A DNA stretch of 57,877 nt, from assembly GCA_021325215.1 (NCBI GenBank), contig JAJPHO010000131.1:1-57877 (forward strand). The letters are read 5' to 3'. Shown here piece by piece: positions 17,420-25,124 of this stretch (positions within the stretch are counted from its first letter, which is position 1; each line of letters opens with the position of its first letter). Both the position numbers and the translations under genes were made by a program. The stretch is from Alphaproteobacteria bacterium (GTDB taxonomy: Bacteria; Pseudomonadota; Alphaproteobacteria; Rhodospirillales; Magnetospirillaceae). Below the pieces are notes generated by a model. That model ran no database searches and was not told where the DNA came from. It was given only the letters and a program-made list of their open reading frames with translations.

Positions 17420-18811
17420 TCAAAGCCCGGCAGGGACCTCGATGCCGGCGGCGGCCAGATGCCCGGACAACTCGGCTTTGAGCCCCGCCAGCGTCGCCTG
17501 ATCCTTGCCCTCGCAGCGCGCCACCAGCACCGCCTGGGTGTTGGAGGCCCGCAGCAGCCACCAGCCGTCGGCATGGGTCACGCGCACGCCGTCGAGATCG
17601 TTGACCGCGCCCGCCCCGCCTTTGAGGCGCGCCTTGACCGTGTCGATCACCGAGAACTTCTTCTCGTCGGGGCAGTCGAAACGCAGTTCCGGCGTGTTGA
17701 CCAGCTTGGGCATGCGGTCATAGCGCGCCGCCAAGGTCTGGTCTGTCCAACTTGCAACGATCGACAGAAAGCGGATCGCGGCATAGAGCGCGTCGTCGAA
17801 CCCGTAATAGCGGTCGCCGAAGAAGATATGCCCGCTCATCTCGCCGGCCAGCGGAGCGCCGGTTTCCGCCATCTTGGTCTTGATCAGCGAGTGGCCGGTC
17901 TTCCACATCAGAGGCTGGCCGCCCAGTTCCGCGACCTGGTCGAACAAAGCCTGGCTGGCCTTGACGTCGGCCATGATGACGGCGCCCGGACGCTCGGCCA
18001 GCACATCCTCGGCCAGCAGCACCAGGATCTGGTCGCCCCAGAGAATGCGCCCCTGCCCGTCGACCACGCCGATGCGGTCGCCGTCGCCGTCGAAAGCGAC
18101 GCCGAAATCGGCCTTCTCGGCGGCGACCCGCTCGATCAGCTGGACCAGGGTATGCGGGTCGGTCGGATCGGGGTGATGATTGGGGAAGGTGCCGTCGATC
18201 GTCTCGTTGATCAGCACATGGCGGCCGGGTAGGCGCGCGGCCAGCGTTTCCGCCACTTCGCCGCTGGCGCCGTTACCGGGGTCCCACACCACGGTCAGAT
18301 CGCGGCCGGGACGGAAATCCTGCAGCAGGCGGGCGACATAGGCGTCGAACACGCTGTGCTTCGCCACTTTGCCGGCGGCCGGCTTCAGCGAGGCGGCATC
18401 CGCCATATCGGCCATCAGCGCGCCCAGGCGCTTGATCTGCGGACCGAAGAACGGCTTGTTCTTCAGCATCATCTTGAAGCCGTTATGGTCGGGCGGATTG
18501 TGCGAGCCGGTCACCATGATGGCGCCGTCGGCGGCCAGGTGATGGCTGGCGTAATACAGCATCGGGGTCGGGCCGCGGCCGATATCGGTGACGGCGACGC
18601 CGCCCTCGATCAGGCCCGCCGCCAGCGCCTCGACCAGCGCGGGGCTGGACAGGCGGCCATCGAAGCCGATCACGACTTTGTCACCGCCGGCCTCTCGAAC
18701 GAGCTGGGAGAAGCCGAGGCCGATCTTGTAGGCATCCTGCTCGAACAAGGTCTGACCGACGATTCCGCGAATATCGTATTCCCGGAAGATACTGGTATGG
18801 GGAGCGCTCAT
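17420..18811 (-). CDS. Phosphomannomutase / phosphoglucomutase
   Basis: 463 residues, alpha-D-phosphohexomutase family (AlgC/ManB type). Glu-Tyr-Asp-Ile-Arg-Gly-Ile-Val-Gly opens domain 1, Val-Thr-Gly-Ser-His-Asn-Pro-Pro holds the phosphoserine, and Asp-Gly-Asp-Gly-Asp-Arg is the metal-binding loop. The Gly-Glu-Met-Ser-Gly-His-Ile-Phe-Phe sugar-binding loop is also present. It interconverts hexose 6- and 1-phosphates and feeds manC and rfbA. Start is the ATG at 18811, ten residues before the conserved N-terminus; the frame stays open far upstream but that part overlaps the divergent gene. Confidence 0.94.
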   Translation of the reverse strand: MSAPHTSIFREYDIRGIVGQTLFEQDAYKIGLGFSQLVREAGGDKVVIGFDGRLSSPALVEALAAGLIEGGVAVTDIGRGPTPMLYYASHHLAADGAIMVTGSHNPPDHNGFKMMLKNKPFFGPQIKRLGALMADMADAASLKPAAGKVAKHSVFDAYVARLLQDFRPGRDLTVVWDPGNGASGEVAETLAARLPGRHVLINETIDGTFPNHHPDPTDPHTLVQLIERVAAEKADFGVAFDGDGDRIGVVDGQGRILWGDQILVLLAEDVLAERPGAVIMADVKASQALFDQVAELGGQPLMWKTGHSLIKTKMAETGAPLAGEMSGHIFFGDRYYGFDDALYAAIRFLSIVASWTDQTLAARYDRMPKLVNTPELRFDCPDEKKFSVIDTVKARLKGGAGAVNDLDGVRVTHADGWWLLRASNTQAVLVARCEGKDQATLAGLKAELSGHLAAAGIEVPAGL

Positions 18812-18852
18812 ACTCGGGGTCGTAGCAAAATCCACTCCCTTTGTCGACGAGT

Positions 18853-18923
18853 GTGGTGCCCGACATTTTCGAAATGCCGAGAATCGCGGCTGCGAACGGA
18901 CCGGCATTTCGAAAATGCACCAC
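18853..18923. promoter_or_regulatory. Long inverted repeat made of two palindromic half-elements
   Basis: CATTTTCGAAATGCCG at 18864-18879 is the exact inverse of CGGCATTTCGAAAATG at 18902-18917. GTGGTG at 18853-18858 and CACCAC at 18918-18923 extend the arms, with a five-base insertion on the left. Each arm contains its own near-palindrome around TTTCGAAA. It lies in the 160-base gap between the divergent phosphohexomutase and EF-hand genes. It could be a pair of operators for one regulator, or a cruciform/transcribed hairpin. Confidence 0.65.
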
Positions 18924-18971
18924 GAGACAAATCTGCTATAGATCAAACCATTGCGGATGGAGGGCGGCGCA

Positions 18972-21191
18972 GTGGCGGCACATGTTTGGCGGTTCTTGCG
19001 GGCCGGCGGTTTCGACCAGGTGCGGATCGAGAGCGGCGCCGACGTTCTGGCGCTCGACGAACTCGACATGAAGCTGTGGGTGGCGCTGGCCTGCCCGGTG
19101 GCGGGCATGGAGTTCGACGCCAAGACCCTCGACGTGCTCGATCTCGACCATGACGGCCGCATCCGCGCCAGCGAGATCATCGAGACCATCAAATGGCTGC
19201 GCCTGGTCCTCAAAGACCCCGAGGCGCTGACCGGCGACGACCCGACCCTGCCCTTGTCGGTAATCTCCGAGGAAACGCCGGAAGGCCGGCGCGTCCTGGC
19301 TTCGGCCCGACGCATCCTGGCCAGCCGCGGCAATGCCGATGCCGACACGGTCACGATCGAGGACGCCACCGACACCGAGCACGTATTCGACCAGACCGAC
19401 TTCAACGGCGACGGCGTGGTTCCCGCTTCCGCGGCGCCCGATGCCGATACCGCCCGGCTGATCGAGGATCTGATCACCGTCTATGGCCCGGCCGAAGACC
19501 GCTCGGGCAAGCCCGGCATCGACCAGGAGCGCGCCGACGATTACGCGGCCGGGATCGCCTCCTTCCGTGCCTGGTGGGATGCCGCGCGCACCGATCCCGC
19601 CATCCTGCCGCTGGGCGAGAACACCCACGCCGCCTTCCTCGCGCTGCTGGCGGTCGAAGACAAAGTCGCCGATTATTTCCAACGCTGCCGCCTGTCCGCC
19701 TTCAGCCCGGCCGCCGCCGACGCCGCCAATCCCGACGAGGATTTCTTCGCCGCGATGTCGCAGCGGCCGCTGATTGAAAGCCAGGACCTGCTGCGCGGCA
19801 TGGCGCTGGCCGAGATCGCCCCCGACCGCCCGCTGCCTCTGGCCGAGCGCCTCAACCCCGCCTGGCGGGCCGAAATGGACGCTTTCCGAGACAATACCGT
19901 CAAGCCGATCCTGGGCGAGACGGCGGAACTCGGCCAGGCCGACTGGCCCCGCCTGCTCGATCGCTTCGCCGCGCACCGCGCCTGGCGTGCCGGCCGCCCC
20001 AACAACGCCATCGACGTTCTGGGCGAAGCCCGCCTGGCGGAGCTGGCGGCCAACACCGGCAAGGAGACCCTCGACACGCTGATCGCCGAGGACAAGGCGC
20101 ATGAGGACGAGGCCAGCGCCATCGACGACGTGCTGCGCCTGGCCCTGCTGCGCCGGAACTTCCTGCCGCTGCTCAATAATTTCGTCAGCTTCCGCGAGTT
20201 CTACACCAAGCGCAGCAGCGCCACCTTCCAGGCCGGCACGCTCTATCTCGACGGGCGCAGCTGCGATCTGTGCGTCAAGGTGAGCGACGTCGCCAAGCAT
20301 GCGGCGATGGCGACTTTGTCGCGCATCTATCTGGCCTATTGCGAATGCCGCCGGCCGATGACCGGCGAGACCATGTTCATCGCCGCCGCCTTCACGGCGG
20401 GGGATTCAGACCAGCTGATGGTCGGCCGCAACGGCATCTTCTACGACCGGCTGGGCCAGGATTGGGATGCCGTGGTGGTGCGCATCGTCGAACATCCGAT
20501 CAGCATGCAGCAGGCATTCCTCGCTCCCTACAAGCAGCTGGGACGTTTCATCGGCGAGCAGGTCGAAAAGCTGGCCCAGGCCAAGTCGAAGGTCATGCAT
20601 GACGACCTCAGCCAGGCCATCACGACCACCGCCACCACCGCGATAAAGGCGCCCGCCCCCGCACCGGCGCCTGCCGCTCCCGCCCGCCCGGGCGCTCCCG
20701 CTCCCGCCGCCGTGGCGCCGGCTGCCGCGACGCCGTTCGACATCGGCCGTTTCGCCGGCGTGTTCGCCGCCATCGGCTTGGCGATCGGCGCGATCGGCAC
20801 CGCGCTGGCCCATGTCGCCGGCACCTTCCTCGGCCTCGCCTGGTGGCAGATGCCGCTGGCGATCGTCGGCATCATCCTGGCCATCTCCGGCCCGTCGATG
20901 GTGATCGCCTATGTGAAGCTGCGTCAGCGCAACCTGGCGCCGCTGCTCGACGCCAATGGCTGGGCCATCAATGCCCGGGCCAAGATCAATATTCCGTTCG
21001 GCGGGTCCTTGACCCACCTCGCCAAACTGCCGCCGGGGGCCGAGCGCTCGCTCAACGACCCCTATGCCGAGAAGCAGGTGCCCTGGCGCCTCTATCTCGC
21101 CTTGCTGATCGTGATCGGCGGGGCCGCGGCGGCGATCTGGCTGACCGGCGGCGTCGAAAAACTGTTTCATCGGTTGGTAAGTTTACTATGA
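18972..21191 (+). CDS. EF-hand membrane protein of unknown function
   Basis: About 739 residues. Near residue 60 Asp-Leu-Asp-His-Asp-Gly-Arg-Ile-Arg-Ala-Ser-Glu is a canonical 12-residue EF-hand loop; Asp-Phe-Asn-Gly-Asp-Gly near 140 is a second, partial one. A large helical region follows, then an Ala/Pro-rich linker near 560-585. Two or three membrane segments follow, near 595-615, 625-645 and 710-728. The bulk is probably cytoplasmic and anchored by the C-terminus. I do not recognise a named family. I prefer the GTG at 18972, which has GGAGGG six bases upstream, over ATG 18957. Confidence 0.75.
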   Translation: MAAHVWRFLRAGGFDQVRIESGADVLALDELDMKLWVALACPVAGMEFDAKTLDVLDLDHDGRIRASEIIETIKWLRLVLKDPEALTGDDPTLPLSVISEETPEGRRVLASARRILASRGNADADTVTIEDATDTEHVFDQTDFNGDGVVPASAAPDADTARLIEDLITVYGPAEDRSGKPGIDQERADDYAAGIASFRAWWDAARTDPAILPLGENTHAAFLALLAVEDKVADYFQRCRLSAFSPAAADAANPDEDFFAAMSQRPLIESQDLLRGMALAEIAPDRPLPLAERLNPAWRAEMDAFRDNTVKPILGETAELGQADWPRLLDRFAAHRAWRAGRPNNAIDVLGEARLAELAANTGKETLDTLIAEDKAHEDEASAIDDVLRLALLRRNFLPLLNNFVSFREFYTKRSSATFQAGTLYLDGRSCDLCVKVSDVAKHAAMATLSRIYLAYCECRRPMTGETMFIAAAFTAGDSDQLMVGRNGIFYDRLGQDWDAVVVRIVEHPISMQQAFLAPYKQLGRFIGEQVEKLAQAKSKVMHDDLSQAITTTATTAIKAPAPAPAPAAPARPGAPAPAAVAPAAATPFDIGRFAGVFAAIGLAIGAIGTALAHVAGTFLGLAWWQMPLAIVGIILAISGPSMVIAYVKLRQRNLAPLLDANGWAINARAKINIPFGGSLTHLAKLPPGAERSLNDPYAEKQVPWRLYLALLIVIGGAAAAIWLTGGVEKLFHRLVSLL

Positions 21192-21217
21192 GCAACGAAC
21201 CCACCGCCCCCCTTTCC

Positions 21218-21370
21218 GGCGTGCAAGTGCACGCCCGCGCTGCCGACAGCGTCGATCACACAGGCGGTATAGCTTGGCGCGGTAGCCCAGCGGCACGCAT
21301 GCTTGGCATGCGATCATTAAGCTTGGTCGGCCAAGCCGACCGGGGCCGCGCCCGGCGCCTGAGGGACAAA
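21218..21370 (+). repeat. Dispersed double-hairpin element, copy B (long variant)
   Basis: Stem 1 is GGCGTGC/GCACGCC (21218-21235), followed by CCGCGCTGCCGACAGC, then GGTATAGCTTGGCGCGGTAG. Stem 2 is replaced by a longer branched unit closed by GCGGC/GCCGC that holds CATGC/GCATG and GGTCGG/CCGACC hairpins. The edge is CCCGGCGCCTGAGGGACAAA, ending six bases before the ABC exporter start codon, so GAGGGA is that gene's likely ribosome-binding site. Confidence 0.85.
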
Positions 21371-21376
21371 ATTTAA

Positions 21377-23116
21377 ATGAGCTTCTTCACTCTTTACAGC
21401 CGGGTGCTCGGGCAGCTTAAGCCCGAGCGCACCCTGGCGATCATTCTGACCCTGGCCAATCTCGGCGTGGCCGGCCTGCAATTCGTCGAGCCGATCATGT
21501 TCGGCAAGGTGGTCGACACATTGTCCTCCGCCGCCCGGCACACCGCCGAGGAAGTCTGGCACGAAAGCTTTCATCTGCTCGGCCTGTGGGCGGTGATCGG
21601 CGTCGGCGGCATCCTGGCCAATGTGCTGGTGGCGCTGCATTCCGACCGCATGGCCCATCGCCGCAAGCTGGCCGCCATGGCGCAATATTTCGAGCATGTG
21701 CTGGAACTGCCGCTGGCCTATCACCTCGATACCCATTCCGGCCGCCTGATCAAGATCATGCTGCAGGGCGCCGACAACATGTTCGGCATCTGGCTGTCCT
21801 TCTTCCGCGAGCATCTGTCGACCTTCATCGCGCTGATCGTTCTGCTGCCGATGTCGATGTTCATGAATTGGCGGCTGGGGCTGGTGCTGATCGTCCTGCT
21901 GGTGGTGTTCGCCGTGCTGTCGATCCTGGTCATGATGCGCACCGAAGGCGCCCAGCGCGAGGTGCAGGAATTCCATTCCGAGCTGGCCGAACGGGCCGGC
22001 GACGCCCTCGGCAATGTCGGCCTGATCCAGAGCTTCGTGCGTTTGGCCCTCGAAGTGCAGCAGCTCGGCCAGGTGATGGGCAAGGTCCTGGCCGCGCAAT
22101 ATCCGGTGCTGACCTGGTGGGCGATGGTCACCGTGCTGACCCGCGCCGCCTCGACCCTGACCGTGATCACCATCTTCACCCTCGGCACCTGGCTGTTCCT
22201 GCATGGCCAGACGAGTGTGGGCGAGATCGTCAGCTTCATGGGCTTCGCCAATCTGCTGATCGGCCGCCTGCAGCAGGCGATGGGCTTCGCCAATACCCTG
22301 TTCTTCCAGCAGCCCGGCCTGAACGATTTCTTCTCGGTGCTCGACGCCAAATCCGCCGTGGCCGAGAAGCCCGGCGCCACCGAGCTGGGCCGCGTGCAGG
22401 GCCATGTGACCTTCGAGAATGTCAGCCTGTCCTATGGCGACAAGCAAGCTGTGACGGGCCTTAATTTCGACATCGCGCCGGGCAGCATGGTCGCCCTGGT
22501 CGGCACCACCGGCGCCGGCAAAAGCACCGCCATGGCGCTGCTGCATCGCCTGTGGGACCCGCAGACCGGCCGCGTCACCATCGACGGCCTCGACATCCGC
22601 GACGTCACCCTGTCGAGCCTGCGGCGCAATATCGGCGTGGTGTTCCAGGAAAGCACCATGTTCTACCGCACCATCGCCGAGAATCTGCAGGTCGGACACC
22701 CCGACGCGACCGAGGCCGAACTGATCGAGGCGGCGACGCTGGCCGAGGCGCATGAATTCATCATGGCCCAGCCCAACGGCTATCAGACCCTGGTCGGCGA
22801 GCGCGGCCGAACCCTGTCGGGCGGCGAGCGCCAGCGCATCGGCATCGCCCGCGCCTTGCTGAAGAATCCGCCGATCCTGATCCTCGACGAAGCGACCAGC
22901 GCGCTGGATTCGGTGACCGAGGCCAAGGTGCAGAAAGCGCTGAGCGCCCTGATGAAGGGCCGCACCACCTTCGTCATCGCCCACCGCCTGTCCACCATCC
23001 GCGACGCCGATTGGGTGCTGGTGATGGATAAGGGCCGCATCATCGAACAGGGCCGCTATGACGATCTGGCGAAAGCCGGCGGCGCCTTCACCGGCCTGTT
23101 GAACCGGGCCGGCTGA
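21377..23116 (+). CDS. ndvA: Glucan exporter, ABC transporter fused permease/ATPase (NdvA/ChvA-like)
   Basis: 579 residues, an ABC half-transporter. Residues about 15-300 contain six membrane segments; residues about 335-575 form the ATPase with Walker A Gly-Thr-Thr-Gly-Ala-Gly-Lys-Ser, the signature Leu-Ser-Gly-Gly-Glu-Arg-Gln-Arg, Walker B Ile-Leu-Ile-Leu-Asp-Glu-Ala and the H-loop Ile-Ala-His-Arg. The N-terminus and overall length resemble the cyclic beta-1,2-glucan exporters NdvA/ChvA, which move the glucan to the periplasm. The specific substrate is inferred: no glucan synthase is in the window. Translation probably starts from the ribosome-binding site in repeat copy B. Confidence 0.85.
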   Translation: MSFFTLYSRVLGQLKPERTLAIILTLANLGVAGLQFVEPIMFGKVVDTLSSAARHTAEEVWHESFHLLGLWAVIGVGGILANVLVALHSDRMAHRRKLAAMAQYFEHVLELPLAYHLDTHSGRLIKIMLQGADNMFGIWLSFFREHLSTFIALIVLLPMSMFMNWRLGLVLIVLLVVFAVLSILVMMRTEGAQREVQEFHSELAERAGDALGNVGLIQSFVRLALEVQQLGQVMGKVLAAQYPVLTWWAMVTVLTRAASTLTVITIFTLGTWLFLHGQTSVGEIVSFMGFANLLIGRLQQAMGFANTLFFQQPGLNDFFSVLDAKSAVAEKPGATELGRVQGHVTFENVSLSYGDKQAVTGLNFDIAPGSMVALVGTTGAGKSTAMALLHRLWDPQTGRVTIDGLDIRDVTLSSLRRNIGVVFQESTMFYRTIAENLQVGHPDATEAELIEAATLAEAHEFIMAQPNGYQTLVGERGRTLSGGERQRIGIARALLKNPPILILDEATSALDSVTEAKVQKALSALMKGRTTFVIAHRLSTIRDADWVLVMDKGRIIEQGRYDDLAKAGGAFTGLLNRAG

Positions 23117-23162
23117 CGCCGGCCGGGCTGGTCGACGAATTCGTCGGCGACGTCCGGCGGGG

Positions 23163-23204
23163 TTGACGAAAGAAAGTCACTATATGATATACTTAAACGT
23201 ATAT
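23163..23204 (+). promoter_or_regulatory. Promoter and palindromic operator of the ArsR/YeeE operon
   Basis: TTGACG at 23163-23168 is a good -35. ATATAC (23187-23192) and GTATAT (23199-23204) form a perfect inverted repeat with a TTAAAC spacer, and the left arm overlaps the likely -10 (GATATA at 17-base spacing, or TATACT at 19). Such AT-rich palindromes are typical operators of BigR/ArsR-type repressors, so autoregulation is likely. Confidence 0.65.
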
Positions 23205-23221
23205 TGTGTGGAACTCACCCC

Positions 23222-23524
23222 ATGACCAAGACCGAGATGAGCGCCCGGGCCGCCGAAGTGGCGGCCCTGCTGAAAACCCTGACCCACCCGGCGCGCCTCA
23301 TGATCGCCTGCACGCTGGTGGAGGGGGAGCGCTCGGTCGGACAGCTGGAAGCCGAACTCGGCGTGCATCAGCCCACTCTGTCGCAACAGCTCACCGTGCT
23401 GCGCGAAGCGCGCATCGTGGAAACGCGCCGTGACGCCAAGCAGATCTTCTATCGCCTGACCGACGGCAGGATCGCCAGGCTGGTCCAGTCCCTCTACGCC
23501 ATTTTCTGCGCGGAGGCCGGGTGA
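23222..23524 (+). CDS. ArsR-family repressor, BigR/SqrR-like sulfur sensor
   Basis: 100 residues. A winged HTH with Leu-Thr-His-Pro-Ala-Arg-Leu, then Ser-Val-Gly-Gln-Leu-Glu and His-Gln-Pro-Thr-Leu-Ser-Gln-Gln-Leu as the recognition helix. Two cysteines, Cys30 and Cys96, occupy positions matching the pair that forms a persulfide bridge in BigR/SqrR repressors; there is no arsenic-type CxC metal motif. The downstream YeeE/YedE genes are the usual partners of BigR. It probably represses its own operon and is released by sulfide or persulfides. The ATG at 23222 follows the palindromic operator. The stop overlaps the next start. Confidence 0.82.
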   Translation: MTKTEMSARAAEVAALLKTLTHPARLMIACTLVEGERSVGQLEAELGVHQPTLSQQLTVLREARIVETRRDAKQIFYRLTDGRIARLVQSLYAIFCAEAG

Positions 23525-23931
23525 TGGGCGCAGTCCCGCAAGCCCTCGCCGGCGGCGTGCTGATCGGCCTCGCCTCGGTATTGTTGATGGCCGGCCTGGG
23601 CCGCATCGCCGGCATCAGCGGGATCGTCGCGGGGATCGGCCGGCGGGATGACCGGCGCGCGGAAAATCTCGCCTTCGTCGCCGGACTGCTGCTCGGCCTT
23701 CCCGTGGCGCGGCTGCTGGGACTGCCCACCGGGCTGACCATTACGAACGACATGCCTCTTCTGATTGCCGCCGGCCTGCTGGTCGGGTTCGGCACCCGCC
23801 TCGGCTCGGGCTGTACCAGCGGCCACGGAGTCTGCGGCCTGGCGCGGCTGTCCCCGCGCTCCGCCGCGGCGGTCGGAATCTTCATGGCCGCCGCGATCAT
23901 CACCGTCTTCGTGATGCGGAGGATCGGATGA
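23524..23931 (+). CDS. YeeE/YedE family sulfur-compound transporter component
   Basis: 135 residues, with about four hydrophobic segments. It carries the family signature Gly-Ser-Gly-Cys-Thr-Ser-Gly-His-Gly-Val-Cys-Gly near residue 100, whose cysteines line the conduction path in the structurally known thiosulfate transporter. Half-size YeeE proteins come in pairs with a second small subunit, as here. Likely role: uptake of thiosulfate or other sulfur species across the inner membrane. The ATG overlaps the repressor's stop (TGATG); a GTG three bases earlier is the alternative. Confidence 0.85.
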   Translation: MGAVPQALAGGVLIGLASVLLMAGLGRIAGISGIVAGIGRRDDRRAENLAFVAGLLLGLPVARLLGLPTGLTITNDMPLLIAAGLLVGFGTRLGSGCTSGHGVCGLARLSPRSAAAVGIFMAAAIITVFVMRRIG

Positions 23932-24347
23932 ACCGGATCGCGGCACGTGCGGTCATCGCTCTGGCGAGCGGCACCCTGTTCGGCGCCGGCCTCGCTCTGT
24001 CGGGCATGACCGACCCGGCGCAAGTGCGCGGCTTTCTCGATGTGGCCGGCAACTGGAATCCCACCCTCGCCTTCGTACTGGCCGGCGCGGTCGGCACCAC
24101 CTTTGCCGGCTATCGGTGGCTGGGCCGGTTTGCCCGCCCTCTCTACGGCGACCGCTTCGACCTTCCCGCCTCCCGCCGGATCGACGTCCGGCTGATATCG
24201 GGCGCGGCGCTGTTCGGCATCGGCTGGGGCCTGGTCGGATTGTGCCCCGGCCCTGCCGTCGCCGATCTCGCCACCGGCTCAGGCCCGGTCGCCCTGTTCG
24301 TTACGGCCATGCTGACCGGCATGGCCCTGTACGGCGTCATCTTCTAG
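23928..24347 (+). CDS. YeeE/YedE family second subunit (DUF6691-like)
   Basis: 139 residues with four hydrophobic segments. Leu-Ser-Gly-Met-Thr-Asp-Pro-Ala-Gln-Val near residue 24 and Gly-Leu-Val-Gly-Leu-Cys-Pro-Gly-Pro-Ala near 103 are the conserved motifs of the second half-transporter. It overlaps the previous gene by four bases, so the two subunits are probably made in equal amounts. With the upstream repressor this is a three-gene sulfide-responsive cassette. Confidence 0.85.
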   Translation: MNRIAARAVIALASGTLFGAGLALSGMTDPAQVRGFLDVAGNWNPTLAFVLAGAVGTTFAGYRWLGRFARPLYGDRFDLPASRRIDVRLISGAALFGIGWGLVGLCPGPAVADLATGSGPVALFVTAMLTGMALYGVIF

Positions 24348-24425
24348 CAGGGAAAGTGACGAATGCGCAAGCAATGCAGGGACGTGATCGCTGACAATTG
24401 ATCGCGATGGCGACGGCCGGCTGAT

Positions 24426-24439
24426 TTGATCCAGGTCAA
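24426..24439 (+). promoter_or_regulatory. FNR/FixK-type binding site
   Basis: TTGATCCAGGTCAA matches the TTGAT-N4-ATCAA consensus except for G in place of A at one position; this exact variant is common in alphaproteobacteria. It lies 52 bases before the first 2OG-oxygenase start. A weaker copy, TTGATCGCGATGGC at 24398-24411, has a perfect left half. Control by an oxygen-sensing FNR/FixK regulator is inferred. Confidence 0.65.
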
Positions 24440-24490
24440 AGCCGTCCGCACCGAACAAGGGTGAGGTTCCGGTCTCTCCCGGAGGATCGG

Positions 24491-25123
24491 ATGTCACCCT
24501 TGCTGAATTTCGACCGCATCGCCGCCACGCCCGCGATACACCAGCCCTTTTCCTTCCTGTGCGCCGGCCCGGTGCTGGACCAGCCGGCACTGACCGCCGT
24601 CGCCGGCGACTTTCCGGCGCTGGACGGGCCCGGCCTGTTCACCCTCGACGGGCTGGAGTACGGCGCGCGCTTCGCCCGCCTGGTCGAGGAACTGCGGCAG
24701 CCGCGCCTGCGCGGGATCATGGAGGAAAAATTCGACGTCGACCTGTCGGACAAACCGCTGATGATCACCGTGCGCGGTTTCTGCCAGCGCAAGGACGGGC
24801 GCATCCATGTCGATTCCACCGACAAGGTGGTGACCGGGCTGCTGTATCTCAACGATCCGCTATGGACCGGGGAAGGCGGCCGCCTGCGCCTGCTGCGCGG
24901 CCCCGACTCGCTGGACGACGCGATCGCCGAGATCCCGCCCCACGGCGGCACGATGGTGGTGTTCCGCCGCAGCGACCAGTCCTGGCATGGCCATGCCCCG
25001 TTCGAAGGTCCGCGCCGCGCTGTGATGTTCAATTGGATGAAATCCGAGGCGGCGCTGGCCAAGAACCTGCTGCGCCACAAGGTATCGGCCTTCGTCAAAC
25101 GCGGCCTGGCGGTGGGGTATTGA
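24491..25123 (+). CDS. 2OG-Fe(II) oxygenase superfamily protein (first of a pair)
   Basis: 210 residues. His-Val-Asp near residue 110 and His-Gly-His-Ala-Pro-Phe-Glu-Gly-Pro-Arg-Arg near 175-185 provide the HxD...H iron ligands and the Arg that binds 2-oxoglutarate, as in prolyl-4-hydroxylase-like proteins. The surrounding Gly-Leu-Leu-Tyr-Leu-Asn-Asp and Gly-Gly-Arg-Leu-Arg-Leu-Leu also fit. The substrate is unknown. GGAGG lies a few bases before the ATG at 24491. It follows an FNR-type site and is directly followed by a second oxygenase. Confidence 0.82.
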   Translation: MSPLLNFDRIAATPAIHQPFSFLCAGPVLDQPALTAVAGDFPALDGPGLFTLDGLEYGARFARLVEELRQPRLRGIMEEKFDVDLSDKPLMITVRGFCQRKDGRIHVDSTDKVVTGLLYLNDPLWTGEGGRLRLLRGPDSLDDAIAEIPPHGGTMVVFRRSDQSWHGHAPFEGPRRAVMFNWMKSEAALAKNLLRHKVSAFVKRGLAVGY

Positions 25124-25124
25124 G

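Noticed and set aside
21188-21376. Short ORF starting ATGAGCAACGAA just after the EF-hand gene.
   Set aside because: It runs through repeat copy B and its sequence beyond the first ten residues is dictated by the element.
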